Positions 1 to 7,859 of a stretch of DNA of 7,931 bases are shown one piece after another. This DNA is from Candidatus Zymogenus sp. (GTDB lineage Bacteria; Desulfobacterota; Zymogenia; Zymogenales; Zymogenaceae). Under the pieces are notes generated by a model that was given only the letters and a program-made list of their open reading frames with translations, searched no databases and was not told the origin of the DNA. Where the stretch lies: positions 1 through 7,931 of the forward strand of contig JAUWME010000085.1 in NCBI GenBank assembly GCA_030613285.1, given 5' to 3'. A program made the position numbers and the translations under genes. Each line of letters starts with the position of its first letter. The stretch's first letter is position 1.

Positions 1-1
1 C

Positions 2-946
2 CGCCACCTCTGGCTGAGGTCGAGAAAGCAGCTTGCAATCATGCTGATAAGGGACGAGGTAGTGACGGCCGTAAGGGAGTTTTTTAGGGAGAATGACTTT
101 ATCTTGATAGATTCGCCAATCTTGACCGGCTCCATTGGAGAGAGCGCCGGGTCGCTTTTTTCCACAGAATATTTCGACCTCGGAAATGCCTACCTCGCCC
201 AGACGGGACAGCTTTATCTGGAGGCGGCCATCTATGCCTTTGAGAAGGTTTATTGCTTTGGCCCCACATTCCGGGCAGAAAAATCGAAGACGAGGCGACA
301 CCTGACGGAATTTTGGATGATTGACGGTGAGATGGCCTTTGAGGACAATGATGGAAACATGGATTTTCAGGCGAGGTTTGTCTCCTTTGTTGTGAAACGG
401 GTGTGGGAAAGACGGGGGGATGAACTGAAGGAATTAAAAAGGGATACCGGCCTCCTTGAGAAGGTGGTTCCCCCTTTCGAGAGGATATCCTACGACGAGG
501 CGGTGGAGCTTCTGAAATCTCAGGGGAAGAATTTTGAATGGGGAAAAGACCTCGGCGGTGAAGACGAGACGGTGCTTACAAAGTTGTTTGAGAAACCCCT
601 TTTTGTGTACGATTATCCGAAGGAGGTAAAGGCGTTTTACATGAAACAGCACCCGGAGAGAGACGACCTTGTAAAGTGCAGCGATCTTTTGGCCCCGGAG
701 GGGTACGGCGAGATTATCGGCGGTTCTGAGCGGGAGGACGATTACGACAGGCTTTTAAAGAGGATAAGGGATGAGAATCTCCCGGAGGAGTCCTACGGAT
801 GGTACTTAGATCTTCGGAAGTACGGGTCAGTTGCCCATTCTGGTTTTGGGTTGGGGCTGGAGAGGACTGTGGCGTGGATATGCGGCATTGAGCATCTTCG
901 GGAGGCAATTCCTTTTCCGAGGATGATGGGTAGAATATATCCATAA
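2..946 (+). CDS. asnS: Asparagine--tRNA ligase, C-terminal part (5' end outside window)
   Basis: This enzyme charges tRNA-Asn with asparagine in the cytoplasm, using ATP. The visible 314 residues are the class II catalytic domain. The reading frame is open from base 2 and begins with RHLWLRS, the usual start of that domain, so the first ATG at 41 is internal. The N-terminal OB-fold that binds the anticodon, roughly 110-120 residues, lies upstream of the window. Motif 2 is seen as [10 protein letters not shown] followed by [12 protein letters not shown], with the ATP-contacting Arg codon at 272-274. Motif 3 is GFGLGLER at 842-865. The end, REAIPFPR then GRIYP, is typical of AsnRS and argues against AspRS or LysRS. 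TAA stops the gene at 944-946, and the C-terminus is complete. It converges on addA with 96 bp between. Nothing in the frame is broken. The assignment to AsnRS rests on family motifs that I recognise. Confidence 0.95.
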   Translation, partial: RHLWLRSRKQLAIMLIRDEVVTAVREFFRENDFILIDSPILTGSIGESAGSLFSTEYFDLGNAYLAQTGQLYLEAAIYAFEKVYCFGPTFRAEKSKTRRHLTEFWMIDGEMAFEDNDGNMDFQARFVSFVVKRVWERRGDELKELKRDTGLLEKVVPPFERISYDEAVELLKSQGKNFEWGKDLGGEDETVLTKLFEKPLFVYDYPKEVKAFYMKQHPERDDLVKCSDLLAPEGYGEIIGGSEREDDYDRLLKRIRDENLPEESYGWYLDLRKYGSVAHSGFGLGLERTVAWICGIEHLREAIPFPRMMGRIYP

Positions 947-1042
947 GTTGCCATAAATATCAAACTATTGATGCAAATTGCGTGAGTGATAATAAGGAGC
1001 CCGGACGGGCGGGGGGGTCAATTTGTGGGAGCTTTTGTTAGC
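947..1042. other. Convergent intergenic region between asnS and addA
   Basis: This 96 bp spacer separates two genes that face each other. It is AT-rich near asnS and turns G-rich near addA, with a run of seven G at 1011-1017. Three small inverted repeats are visible. ATCAA-acta-TTGAT lies at 959-972, GCCCG-ga-CGGGC at 999-1010, and GAGCT-tttgtt-AGCTC at 1029-1044. None is followed by a proper run of T on the strand that would need it. No open frame or RNA gene is supported here. Termination may be Rho-dependent or may use the weak hairpins. Confidence 0.6.
988..1010 (-). terminator. Weak candidate terminator for the addB-addA transcript
   Basis: Read on the - strand, GCCCGTCCGGGC can fold as a four to five base pair GC stem with a very small loop. 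It is followed by TCCTTATTATC, a broken T-rich tract. It lies about 30 bp past the addA stop, which is a sensible place. The stem is short and the T tract is interrupted by C and A, so it falls well below a standard intrinsic terminator. On the + strand the same hairpin is followed by G-rich sequence and could not serve asnS. Confidence 0.2.
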
Positions 1043-1044
1043 TC
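1029..1044. repeat. Short inverted repeat across the addA stop codon
   Basis: GAGCT at 1029-1033 and AGCTC at 1040-1044 pair perfectly around a six-base loop. The right arm covers two bases of the addA stop codon (TGA on the - strand, 1045-1043). There is no T run on either side. It may be a 3' stabilising hairpin in the addA or asnS transcript, or chance; five base pairs is little evidence. Confidence 0.25.
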
Positions 1045-4000
1045 AGTGTAAACGGGGGACGGTAACCCCAGTGCGGATAAAATGAACGGTACCAACAATA
1101 GGAACGGAATTGACATTAAGAACCGAGGCTACAGCATTAACGTAGGTTTCAATCTGCCCCCTGTACTTCTCCGCTCTTTTTTCCTCTTCGCCCACTGTTA
1201 CTCTATCCGTCTTGTAGTCGAGGATTACAATCTCATCGTTTCTCCTGTAGATTAAATCAATTCTCCCCACCATGGTTGTTTCGCCCAATGATGTGATGAT
1301 GGGAACCTCCCTCCCAATGACATCCGATGCTGCAATCTCACCGGCCTTGTCTGACGACAGGAACTTTGCAACGAGGGCCTTTGCCTCAAACATCACCTCG
1401 TCTTTTATTTTTTCATCAATGGGAAACGAAGCCGATATCTTTTTGAGAAGCTCATCGATGTCCGGGGGGGATGCAAAGTCGATTTCCTCAAGGGCGAGAT
1501 GAACGAGGCTTCCCACAACGGCTCCAACGTTAGCTCCGCTACCAGTTATGCCATGAGGAGATATTGCTCCATCCTCGTCTTCGATTTTGAAGGATTCATA
1601 ATGAAATGCAGCGATGGGGTCTTTGAATTGTTTTGACACAGAGCTGTAAAAAATGGTTGATATAGCCCGCTGGTATTCGTCTAATCTTTTTTTCTCCCTC
1701 TCCCTCGCCTCCTCGATGGGTTTAATATTACCAACGCCTTCAATGTAATCGACTATCCTATTTCGCTTTTTCTTGATGCTCACCTTTTGACTTTGACCAA
1801 CTTCACTTTTTTCGCTACTAATTTCTATAAAGCGCAAGAATGGGTAATCGCTCAAAAATTCAATGTTACCATCCTCGTCCTTATCTCCAGCAAGGCCGGC
1901 AAATTCGAGGATGCGCCTCATATGCCCATCCTTGGCGCCGTCCTTTTGTCCCAGCAGGATAAGTTTGTCCCTTGCCCTTGATGCGCCAACGTAAAAGAGA
2001 CGTCTTTCCTCCGCAAGGTTTCGCTTCTTTTCCTTCTCCTCAAAATAGTTGTAATATCCAATGTCCGAAATTTTATCTGTTTTGATTCCAGAAATAGAAA
2101 TAGCGCTTCCATTTCCATTAAGATTATCCATGTAAATACCATTTCTGGGCGTTGTGTTCATTCTTCCCCCAAGGTCTGGGAGAAAAACAACGGGAAACTC
2201 CAGCCCCTTTGCCTTGTGAATTGTCATTATTCTGACAGAATTTTCAACCTCCTCTGTAATTACCGCCTCCCCTTCGTCCTGTTTCTCCTCGGTAAATCCA
2301 CGCAGGAGGTAAATGAACTCGGTAAGAGTGATGGGGCCCTTCGTTTCCTGCTCGTCTGCCATTTGCCTTATCTTCATGAGGTTGCCCACTCTCTGCGCTC
2401 CGCCGACGCCAAAGGCATTGATTTCCATAATCTCGGTCTTTTTAAGGACCTCATCGATGAAGCCGGTGAGGGTTTTTCCGCCCCGAATGGCGTGGAGGTG
2501 CCTCAGGACGTCAAAGGCCATATTTACATAATCATCGCCAGCATCTTTTCTGTAATTCAGTTTCCCCTCATTGGCGAGGCGATAGATTTTCTCGTCGTCA
2601 ATTCCGAAGATTGGGGAACGCAATGTCCCCACAAGTGCCCTTTTGTCTGTCGGGTCGAGGATAGCGTCCAGAATGTTTATCAGGTCGTTTATTTCTTGAC
2701 GTTGAAAATACCCCTTGCCGCCCACGATGATGTACGGGACTTCCTCCCTTTTTAAGGCCCCCTCGTAAATGGAAACCGCAGTCATTTTCCGCATGAGTAT
2801 GGCGATGTCTCCGTAGTTGGCGGCCCTAGGCTCTTTAGTTTTTTTGTCCCTTACGAAGTTGCCATCTCCTTGTCCCTCCACCATGTTGACGATACGAGAT
2901 GCGATATAGTTCGCCTCATTTTCCCGGATTACATCCACCGGAATCTTCTCCACTGGATTTGAGATGACAATATCCACAGTGGGTGTTTTTGCGTCCATCT
3001 CAGGTGTGTCCTCGACCTTTGGGGTCAGTGGATTGTACTGGATGGTGTAGTTGTCATCTACGTGATTGATGTAGTTAGAAAAAAAGGTGTTTAGAAACTC
3101 GATAAGGTGGCTCTGGCTCCGATAATTATTGGTGAGTATCAGCTCTTTCCCGTCGGCTGTGTAAATCTTTTTGGCAACGTCATAAAAAACTCCGATGTCA
3201 GCTTCTCGAAACCTGTAGATGGACTGCTTTGGGTCGCCCACGATAAACAGCTTGTCACTTTTTAGTTTCACATCTTTGGATCTTTTTGCATTGGCACCGT
3301 CCTCGGCAAGAAAAAGGACGATCTCCCCTTGGATGGGGTCGGTGTCTTGGAATTCGTCCACAAGGATATAGTCGAACTCACGCTGGTAGCGTTTTCTGAT
3401 ATCGGGATTTTCTTGGAGGAGTTTCTTTGCCTCGTAGAGGAGGTCAAAGAAGGTGAGGGTGCCGCGCTTGAACTTTTCTTGCCGCATAAAGTGGACGAAC
3501 TCCGAGATGATGCGAACGGCGATCTCGGCGATTTTGTCATCTTCGAGTCTTTGTAGAAATATTGTCAGCCCCTTTAATGTGTCAATGGCTCCTCCCGTGT
3601 CGTAGAACATCTTTTTTACTGACTCAAATGTATCAAAAGATGACCATTTCTTTTTCTGCCCTCCAGTCTTTGTCAGCTTTACTTCCTTTAGACGCTCCGC
3701 AATCTCCTCAAGGCTGTCGAGGTCAAGAATCTCCTTTACCTTTACACACTTTTGGTAGAGTATATCGTCTCCCGATGCTTCCATGTCGATTTCTAAAAGT
3801 CTCTCTTTCAAATCTGTGAGTTTCAGCTGATATTTTTTCCTCTCGACATTGCCATCAACTTTATACTTTAGGTAGTCTTCGAGCCGGTCGGGACGTTTTG
3901 AAAGTTCCTTTCCCAACTCCTTTATCCCTTCGGCTCCAAACCTCTTTAAAAGGATGACGAGATCGTCATCAAAATCGTGACCGCCCCAGAGGTTCTGCCC

Positions 4001-4423
4001 CGCCCATGTTTCCCAAAGTTCATCGTTCAGCAGAATATCCCCCGTCTCCTCCTCTATAACAAAGTCGGGGTCAATCCCGGCCTCGATGGGGTTTTCCTGT
4101 AAAATCCGCATAGCCAAGGCGTGGATGGTACTTATCTGGGCGCGTTCAAGGTCGGACAATGCCATCGCCCACGGATTTTCACCCTCGGTGCCAAGCTTCT
4201 TCTCGATCTCGTCCCTTAATCGCTCCTTCATCTCGGCGGCCGCCGGTTCTGTAAAGGTAATGGCAAGAATCCTCTCGACGGGGATGTCGGTTTTACCTAT
4301 CAAGGAGATAATCTTGTTGATGAGACAAGTTGTCTTTCCGGTTCCCGCGCCTGCGGTGACCACCAAGTTTCCCTTTTCTGATATCTCGTTTTGTATTGTG
4401 TCTTTTTGTTTCACAAGTTTCAC
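1043..4423 (-). CDS. addA: AddA-like ATP-dependent helicase/nuclease subunit A
   Basis: This is the motor and nuclease subunit of an AddAB-type complex that unwinds and degrades DNA from double-strand ends for RecA-dependent repair. All UvrD/Rep superfamily 1 motifs are present: Walker A GAGTGKT (residues 25-31, K30), Ia ITFTEPAAAEMKERL (55-69), STIHALAMRIL (98-108), motif II DEFQDTD (356-362), III GDPKQSIYRFR (396-406), IV NYRS (433-436), V IHKAKGLEF (735-743) and VI YVGASRARD (811-819). The C-terminal RecB-type nuclease has GSLVH (H975), GRIDL (D1056), DYKT (D1069, K1071) and Q-x3-Y (Q1090, Y1094), so it should be active. The length, 1126 residues, is a little below Bacillus AddA (about 1230). 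The start is GTG at 4423; an in-frame stop at 4438-4436 leaves no ATG or TTG upstream, and no clear Shine-Dalgarno is seen. It follows addB by 18 bp, so translational coupling is likely. RecB is the alternative, but no recC or recD is nearby and the partner is AddB-like. Confidence 0.9.
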   Translation of the reverse strand: MKLVKQKDTIQNEISEKGNLVVTAGAGTGKTTCLINKIISLIGKTDIPVERILAITFTEPAAAEMKERLRDEIEKKLGTEGENPWAMALSDLERAQISTIHALAMRILQENPIEAGIDPDFVIEEETGDILLNDELWETWAGQNLWGGHDFDDDLVILLKRFGAEGIKELGKELSKRPDRLEDYLKYKVDGNVERKKYQLKLTDLKERLLEIDMEASGDDILYQKCVKVKEILDLDSLEEIAERLKEVKLTKTGGQKKKWSSFDTFESVKKMFYDTGGAIDTLKGLTIFLQRLEDDKIAEIAVRIISEFVHFMRQEKFKRGTLTFFDLLYEAKKLLQENPDIRKRYQREFDYILVDEFQDTDPIQGEIVLFLAEDGANAKRSKDVKLKSDKLFIVGDPKQSIYRFREADIGVFYDVAKKIYTADGKELILTNNYRSQSHLIEFLNTFFSNYINHVDDNYTIQYNPLTPKVEDTPEMDAKTPTVDIVISNPVEKIPVDVIRENEANYIASRIVNMVEGQGDGNFVRDKKTKEPRAANYGDIAILMRKMTAVSIYEGALKREEVPYIIVGGKGYFQRQEINDLINILDAILDPTDKRALVGTLRSPIFGIDDEKIYRLANEGKLNYRKDAGDDYVNMAFDVLRHLHAIRGGKTLTGFIDEVLKKTEIMEINAFGVGGAQRVGNLMKIRQMADEQETKGPITLTEFIYLLRGFTEEKQDEGEAVITEEVENSVRIMTIHKAKGLEFPVVFLPDLGGRMNTTPRNGIYMDNLNGNGSAISISGIKTDKISDIGYYNYFEEKEKKRNLAEERRLFYVGASRARDKLILLGQKDGAKDGHMRRILEFAGLAGDKDEDGNIEFLSDYPFLRFIEISSEKSEVGQSQKVSIKKKRNRIVDYIEGVGNIKPIEEAREREKKRLDEYQRAISTIFYSSVSKQFKDPIAAFHYESFKIEDEDGAISPHGITGSGANVGAVVGSLVHLALEEIDFASPPDIDELLKKISASFPIDEKIKDEVMFEAKALVAKFLSSDKAGEIAASDVIGREVPIITSLGETTMVGRIDLIYRRNDEIVILDYKTDRVTVGEEEKRAEKYRGQIETYVNAVASVLNVNSVPIVGTVHFIRTGVTVPRLH

Positions 4424-4441
4424 TAAAATTACATTTTAATA

Positions 4442-7400
4442 TTATCTCTTAGATTGCGATTCACTTCTCTCCCGCCTGATTTTGTTTATCCCCTTCGTTT
4501 CGTACCTGCACAGATTGCTGTAAGAGCAGTATGTACAGGGGCCAGAAGCATCCGGGGGAAAAACCCCCTCTTCAATGGCATTAACATATTTTGAGACCCA
4601 CTCCTTCATTCTATTCAGCACAGATTCAATATCTCCTTCTAACGTGTCTTCCCCTTTTTTGTCGTCGGGGTACTCAATGAATATTAGGCAACCCAAATCG
4701 GGTCGGAATTTGTTTGAGAGGATGGCCTCTTTAGCCGCCAAAAGGTAGATGGGAATCTGAAAGTGGCTCCCCCCTTCTATCAGGGTAGATATTTTTGTAT
4801 AACTGCTCGATTTCTTTTTTTTGTAGTCGATGACCCGAAATGCCTCTTCCGCCTCGTTGACATCAATCCTGTCAATCCTGCCGACAAAAGGGATTTTCCG
4901 GCCGTTGAGATTTATGACGAAAGGTGGTGAAGGCGCTGTGTGGTCGCGGGTTTTATCTCCAAAGGGGCCAAAGGGGGTCTCAAAGTGTGTTGGGATAAAT
5001 CGGTTGTCATCTTTTTCCATCTCCCTAAAAATCAGCTCATCGAGCTTTTCCTCCATCACCTCTTTTCTTGCCCTGACAACGAGTTTTGGGATACGGCCAG
5101 AAAGTCCCCTGTCGATACTCTCTTTGATAATTGTCTTCAAATGCCCCGTGGCGATGGCCACGTTATCTTCGGTCAGGGGAAAAAGCCTTTTCTCTTTCAG
5201 TTTATTGAAGAGCTGGGCCAGCGCGCTGTGGTAGAGGTTGCCAATTTCCATCGCATCAATATCCTCATCCCCGGTGGGTTCATCTTTGACATCAGCCCTG
5301 ATCACATATTTCATAAAAAAACGAAACGGACATCCGGCGTAAACCTCAAGCTTTCCCGGACTTAATGGTAGGAGCTTTTCGAGTATGTCGTCGGTTTTTC
5401 CGATTACTCCATCGTAGATGGAAAAGGGGTTGTTGATGTTTCGGGCATTGAGGGAGACGAGGCCATCCCGTAGAAAAGTGGATTGGGAAACGACCCCCCT
5501 TACGTTGTCTATGGGAATTAAGTTGCCGAGGAGGGTGGATGATATTCGGACATCCTTTTCGGTGTACTTTGAATATTCCCTTTCTGTAAAGAAGAGCCGT
5601 GGATAATGGATTGTAGAAACGGTGGGAGGCTTATCCCCATCGTTGAAGTCATCGTTTAGTATCTCCCCCGATGCCCCAGCCCTAAGGAGTATCTCGCGGA
5701 GGAAAATTGAGTATATCGATTTTCTTCCGGTGTCATCACTTCGCTGGTATGAAAGAACGAGCCTTTCTCCCGCCGCCCTGACCGTTAAGGCAAATTGGAG
5801 CTTCTCCTCCTCAAAGCGTCCCTTCGCCGTGGGGAGCCCCAATTTTCCCCTCGATTGCTCAGAGATGAGGGGGTCTGTGCGGGGTATCTTTGGGAATTTC
5901 TTCTCGTTTAGTCCCATCAAGATGAGGGTTTTAAAAGTAAGTCCCCTGATTCCCATGATGGAGGTAACAAAGACGGCGTTGGTGTCGGCGTTTGTGGCGA
6001 CTGTACTTTCTGTTATCTCCTGATTTAGTAGGGCGATGAAATCCTTTAGTGAGATTGTTTTGTCATGGACGTTTTGAGCTTGGGTGGAGCTTCTCAAATT
6101 GGCCATGGAAGTAACTATCTTTTTAAGGGCCTCGTAGGGGGAGGGGGCATCCATATCCGGCTGGTTTTTCTGAAGGATATATTTTGTCAGCAGGTTGGCG
6201 ATAATCTCGGAATAGTCATCGGGGGTTGAAGAATCACTAATCTTTGTGATGTCATCGATGAGGGTCAGGATTGTTTTTTCGGTCAAAGATTTGAATTTTT
6301 CGATATCTGTCAGTCGCTCTTTGTTATCAACTTCGTTATCAATGTTTTCATCGATAAATAGTTCAGGTTTTGATTCCTTCCACGCATCCACCCAGACTTT
6401 TGCTCCGGAGACAATCCCGGCGTCTCTGGCAATGATCTCCACAAGGTGGGAGTTATCCCTTACCCAACTCTTTTGCTCTTCCAAGACTTCGGGCCATGAG
6501 AAGTAATCAGAAAAGAGGAGTGTGGAGATGTCTCGCCTTTTCAGTTTTGTTGTGAGGACAGAGAGGAGATTCAGAAAAGTCCTGACCTCGATGTATGACT
6601 TGAGAGGTCTCCCCCTTTCAAAATATGCCGGTATGGAATATTTTTCAAAAATCGCATATAAGTTTTCCCTCTGGGTGGGAAGGTCCCGCATCGTAACGCC
6701 AATCTCCCTCCATTTCTGGTCTGGGTGTTCCTCTTTTGTGCGAAGGATCTTAAGCGCTACGGCCCTGGCCTCGCCCATTGCCCCGGAGGATGTTACGACC
6801 GTTATCAAGTCTTTTGGCAAACCTTTTGGTGAATTGGCAAAATCAACCTTGGGGGTGCTCCCTGCCAAAAAAAGAGAGTCGGAGATGGTAAGATGCGGAC
6901 TTTGGCCATCTTTGGATTTATAAACAATTTTTTTGTCTGCGCTGTAAGCAAGGGAGCGGAAGAAATCGATGGTTGGTTTGGCGTAGCTGGAAAAGGGTTC
7001 TTCCCCCGTCAATGGACAAAAGATTGTGAGGTTTCCCTTTTCGTTTAAGGTTTTGACAATCTCCTGCTGCAGGGGGTTTAGATCGTAAAATCCGTAGAGA
7101 AGGACGTTTTTGGAAAACGGTGGGATGTTACATTCTCGGATTTTTTGTGAAGCGAGACCGATGATGTCCTCCCTGTTATAAATTGATGCCCCCGCTTTAT
7201 TTTCACCTTCGCTTCTTCCCTTTAAAATATTGTAGCGAAGGAAGAGATTGAAGAAACTCTTCTCAATTCCGTTTGCGGCCGTCTTTCCAGAAACCTTGTA
7301 AGATGTCAGTTGAGAGAAGAGGTTTAAAATCCGATCAACGTAGCTGTCATATTTGAGAAAGTGCTCGATGTTCGAGTCGTTTTTTGTTTCCTCTGTGAGC

Positions 7401-7711
7401 AGCTCTTTCAAAAAAAGTCGTGATGCTGCAGCTAAAGTTGGCCGGGAAAAATCAATTCCAAGCGTTCTGAGGATATTTTCAGAGTAGGTGTAAAATGTGA
7501 AGAAGTGAAGGTTTATCCATGCTTTTTTTTCATCTTTGGCCAATGGTTCGGTAAGGGCTGTCGTCAATCTTTTTAGGAGTGTTCCGGTGGGAGTGATGAT
7601 TGTGATGGGAACAAATGAATCACTTGAATCATTATCTTTTAATTTTGAAACCTGCTCAAAAAATTGAGCTTCGAGGAATGGTTGGAAGGGGCCGAAAATG
7701 ATAGTTGCCAT
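4442..7711 (-). CDS. addB: AddB-like nuclease subunit (inactivated helicase fold, PD-(D/E)XK nuclease, Fe-S cluster)
   Basis: This is the likely partner of AddA. In AddAB, the B subunit cuts one strand and scans for Chi. At 1089 residues it is close to Bacillus AddB (about 1166). The N-terminus starts with a beta strand and GPFQPFLEAQFF where active family members have a Walker A loop, so no GKT/GKS is present. A degenerate helicase core follows: LLYGFYDLNPLQ (around 203-214, G207), then RGLTFKTLILMGLNEKKFP (around 585-605), which fits the AddB/RecC pattern. The nuclease domain has GNLYH (H828), GRIDRID (D947), DYKK (D962, K964) and Q-x3-Y (Q985, Y989), so its centre looks intact. Four cysteines, C794 in AGCPFRFF and C1059, C1062 and C1068 as C-x2-C-x5-C, match the AddB iron-sulphur arrangement. 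The start is ATG at 7711 with no obvious Shine-Dalgarno before it. It is first in the operon, 18 bp ahead of addA. RexB or a RecC-like protein is the nearest alternative name; sequence similarity is limited outside the motifs. Confidence 0.82.
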   Translation of the reverse strand: MATIIFGPFQPFLEAQFFEQVSKLKDNDSSDSFVPITIITPTGTLLKRLTTALTEPLAKDEKKAWINLHFFTFYTYSENILRTLGIDFSRPTLAAASRLFLKELLTEETKNDSNIEHFLKYDSYVDRILNLFSQLTSYKVSGKTAANGIEKSFFNLFLRYNILKGRSEGENKAGASIYNREDIIGLASQKIRECNIPPFSKNVLLYGFYDLNPLQQEIVKTLNEKGNLTIFCPLTGEEPFSSYAKPTIDFFRSLAYSADKKIVYKSKDGQSPHLTISDSLFLAGSTPKVDFANSPKGLPKDLITVVTSSGAMGEARAVALKILRTKEEHPDQKWREIGVTMRDLPTQRENLYAIFEKYSIPAYFERGRPLKSYIEVRTFLNLLSVLTTKLKRRDISTLLFSDYFSWPEVLEEQKSWVRDNSHLVEIIARDAGIVSGAKVWVDAWKESKPELFIDENIDNEVDNKERLTDIEKFKSLTEKTILTLIDDITKISDSSTPDDYSEIIANLLTKYILQKNQPDMDAPSPYEALKKIVTSMANLRSSTQAQNVHDKTISLKDFIALLNQEITESTVATNADTNAVFVTSIMGIRGLTFKTLILMGLNEKKFPKIPRTDPLISEQSRGKLGLPTAKGRFEEEKLQFALTVRAAGERLVLSYQRSDDTGRKSIYSIFLREILLRAGASGEILNDDFNDGDKPPTVSTIHYPRLFFTEREYSKYTEKDVRISSTLLGNLIPIDNVRGVVSQSTFLRDGLVSLNARNINNPFSIYDGVIGKTDDILEKLLPLSPGKLEVYAGCPFRFFMKYVIRADVKDEPTGDEDIDAMEIGNLYHSALAQLFNKLKEKRLFPLTEDNVAIATGHLKTIIKESIDRGLSGRIPKLVVRARKEVMEEKLDELIFREMEKDDNRFIPTHFETPFGPFGDKTRDHTAPSPPFVINLNGRKIPFVGRIDRIDVNEAEEAFRVIDYKKKKSSSYTKISTLIEGGSHFQIPIYLLAAKEAILSNKFRPDLGCLIFIEYPDDKKGEDTLEGDIESVLNRMKEWVSKYVNAIEEGVFPPDASGPCTYCSYSNLCRYETKGINKIRRERSESQSKR

Positions 7712-7753
7712 TTTTTGTGGTACAAATAGTTTTTGAAAGAGTTTTGGTTATGT

Positions 7754-7764
7754 TGTCTGAGACA
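7754..7764. repeat. 11-bp palindrome TGTCTGAGACA upstream of addB
   Basis: TGTCT and AGACA are perfect inverted arms around one central G, about 43-53 bp upstream of the addB start. It would lie in the 5' leader if transcription starts further upstream. It could be a protein-binding site. With one central base it cannot form a good RNA hairpin. I recognise no family for it. Confidence 0.25.
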
Positions 7765-7819
7765 TCATTGTTTGCGATCAATGTGGTAATCTCGTTTCAG
7801 CTTGTTACATTAGACTTTG

Positions 7820-7837
7820 CCTGTCAATAATAACAGG
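7820..7837. promoter_or_regulatory. Candidate LexA-type (SOS box) operator upstream of addB
   Basis: The 18 bp are CCTGT, eight bases of A, T and one C, then ACAGG. The inner 16 match CTGT-N8-ACAG, the conserved core of the E. coli LexA box, and one more base pair extends each arm. It lies 109-126 bp upstream of the addB ATG. That is just downstream of one possible promoter (TTTACA/GATATA) and just upstream of a possible -10 (TCTAAT at 7814-7809, - strand), so it is well placed for repression either way. LexA sites differ between phyla, and I cannot see this organism's lexA, so the assignment is inferred. Confidence 0.4.
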
Positions 7838-7838
7838 T

Positions 7839-7859
7839 TGTTGAGTATATATATCAACA
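7839..7859. repeat. 21-bp imperfect palindrome with TATATATA core
   Basis: TGTTGA at 7839-7844 and TCAACA at 7854-7859 pair as six-base arms around an alternating TA core. It begins one base after the LexA-like box ends and overlaps the proposed -10 of the upstream promoter. On the - strand it contains CTGTTGATATATATAC, which resembles one half and the AT core of a LexA box but lacks the second ACAG half. It may be a second, weaker operator or a site for another regulator. Confidence 0.3.

Noticed and set aside
41..43. ATG at 41 as the start of asnS
   Set aside because: The frame is open upstream to the window edge and codes for RHLWLRS, a conserved part of AsnRS, so this Met is internal.
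714..944. Open frame on the - strand over the end of asnS
   Set aside because: It is antisense to motif 3 of AsnRS and has a low-complexity Ser/Pro/Arg-rich composition typical of a shadow frame.
1037..1076. tRNA-like stretch, GTTAGCTCAGTG resembling a tRNA D-arm, followed by GGGG...CCCC
   Set aside because: There is no matching GAGC to close the D stem, no acceptor stem and no TTCGA arm, and most of it codes for the AddA C-terminus.
2216..2755. Open frame of 179 codons on the + strand
   Set aside because: It lies fully antisense to the conserved helicase core of addA, has no recognisable domain, and its composition follows from the addA codons.
4830..5365. Two overlapping + strand open frames of 134 and 141 codons
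   Set aside because: Both are antisense to the AddB nuclease domain, whose catalytic and cysteine motifs prove the - strand frame. They show no family features.
7822..7827. Perfect -35 hexamer TTGACA on the - strand
   Set aside because: No acceptable -10 lies 16-18 bases downstream (CAAGCT at spacer 17). It overlaps the ACAG half of the LexA-like palindrome, which explains the match as well.
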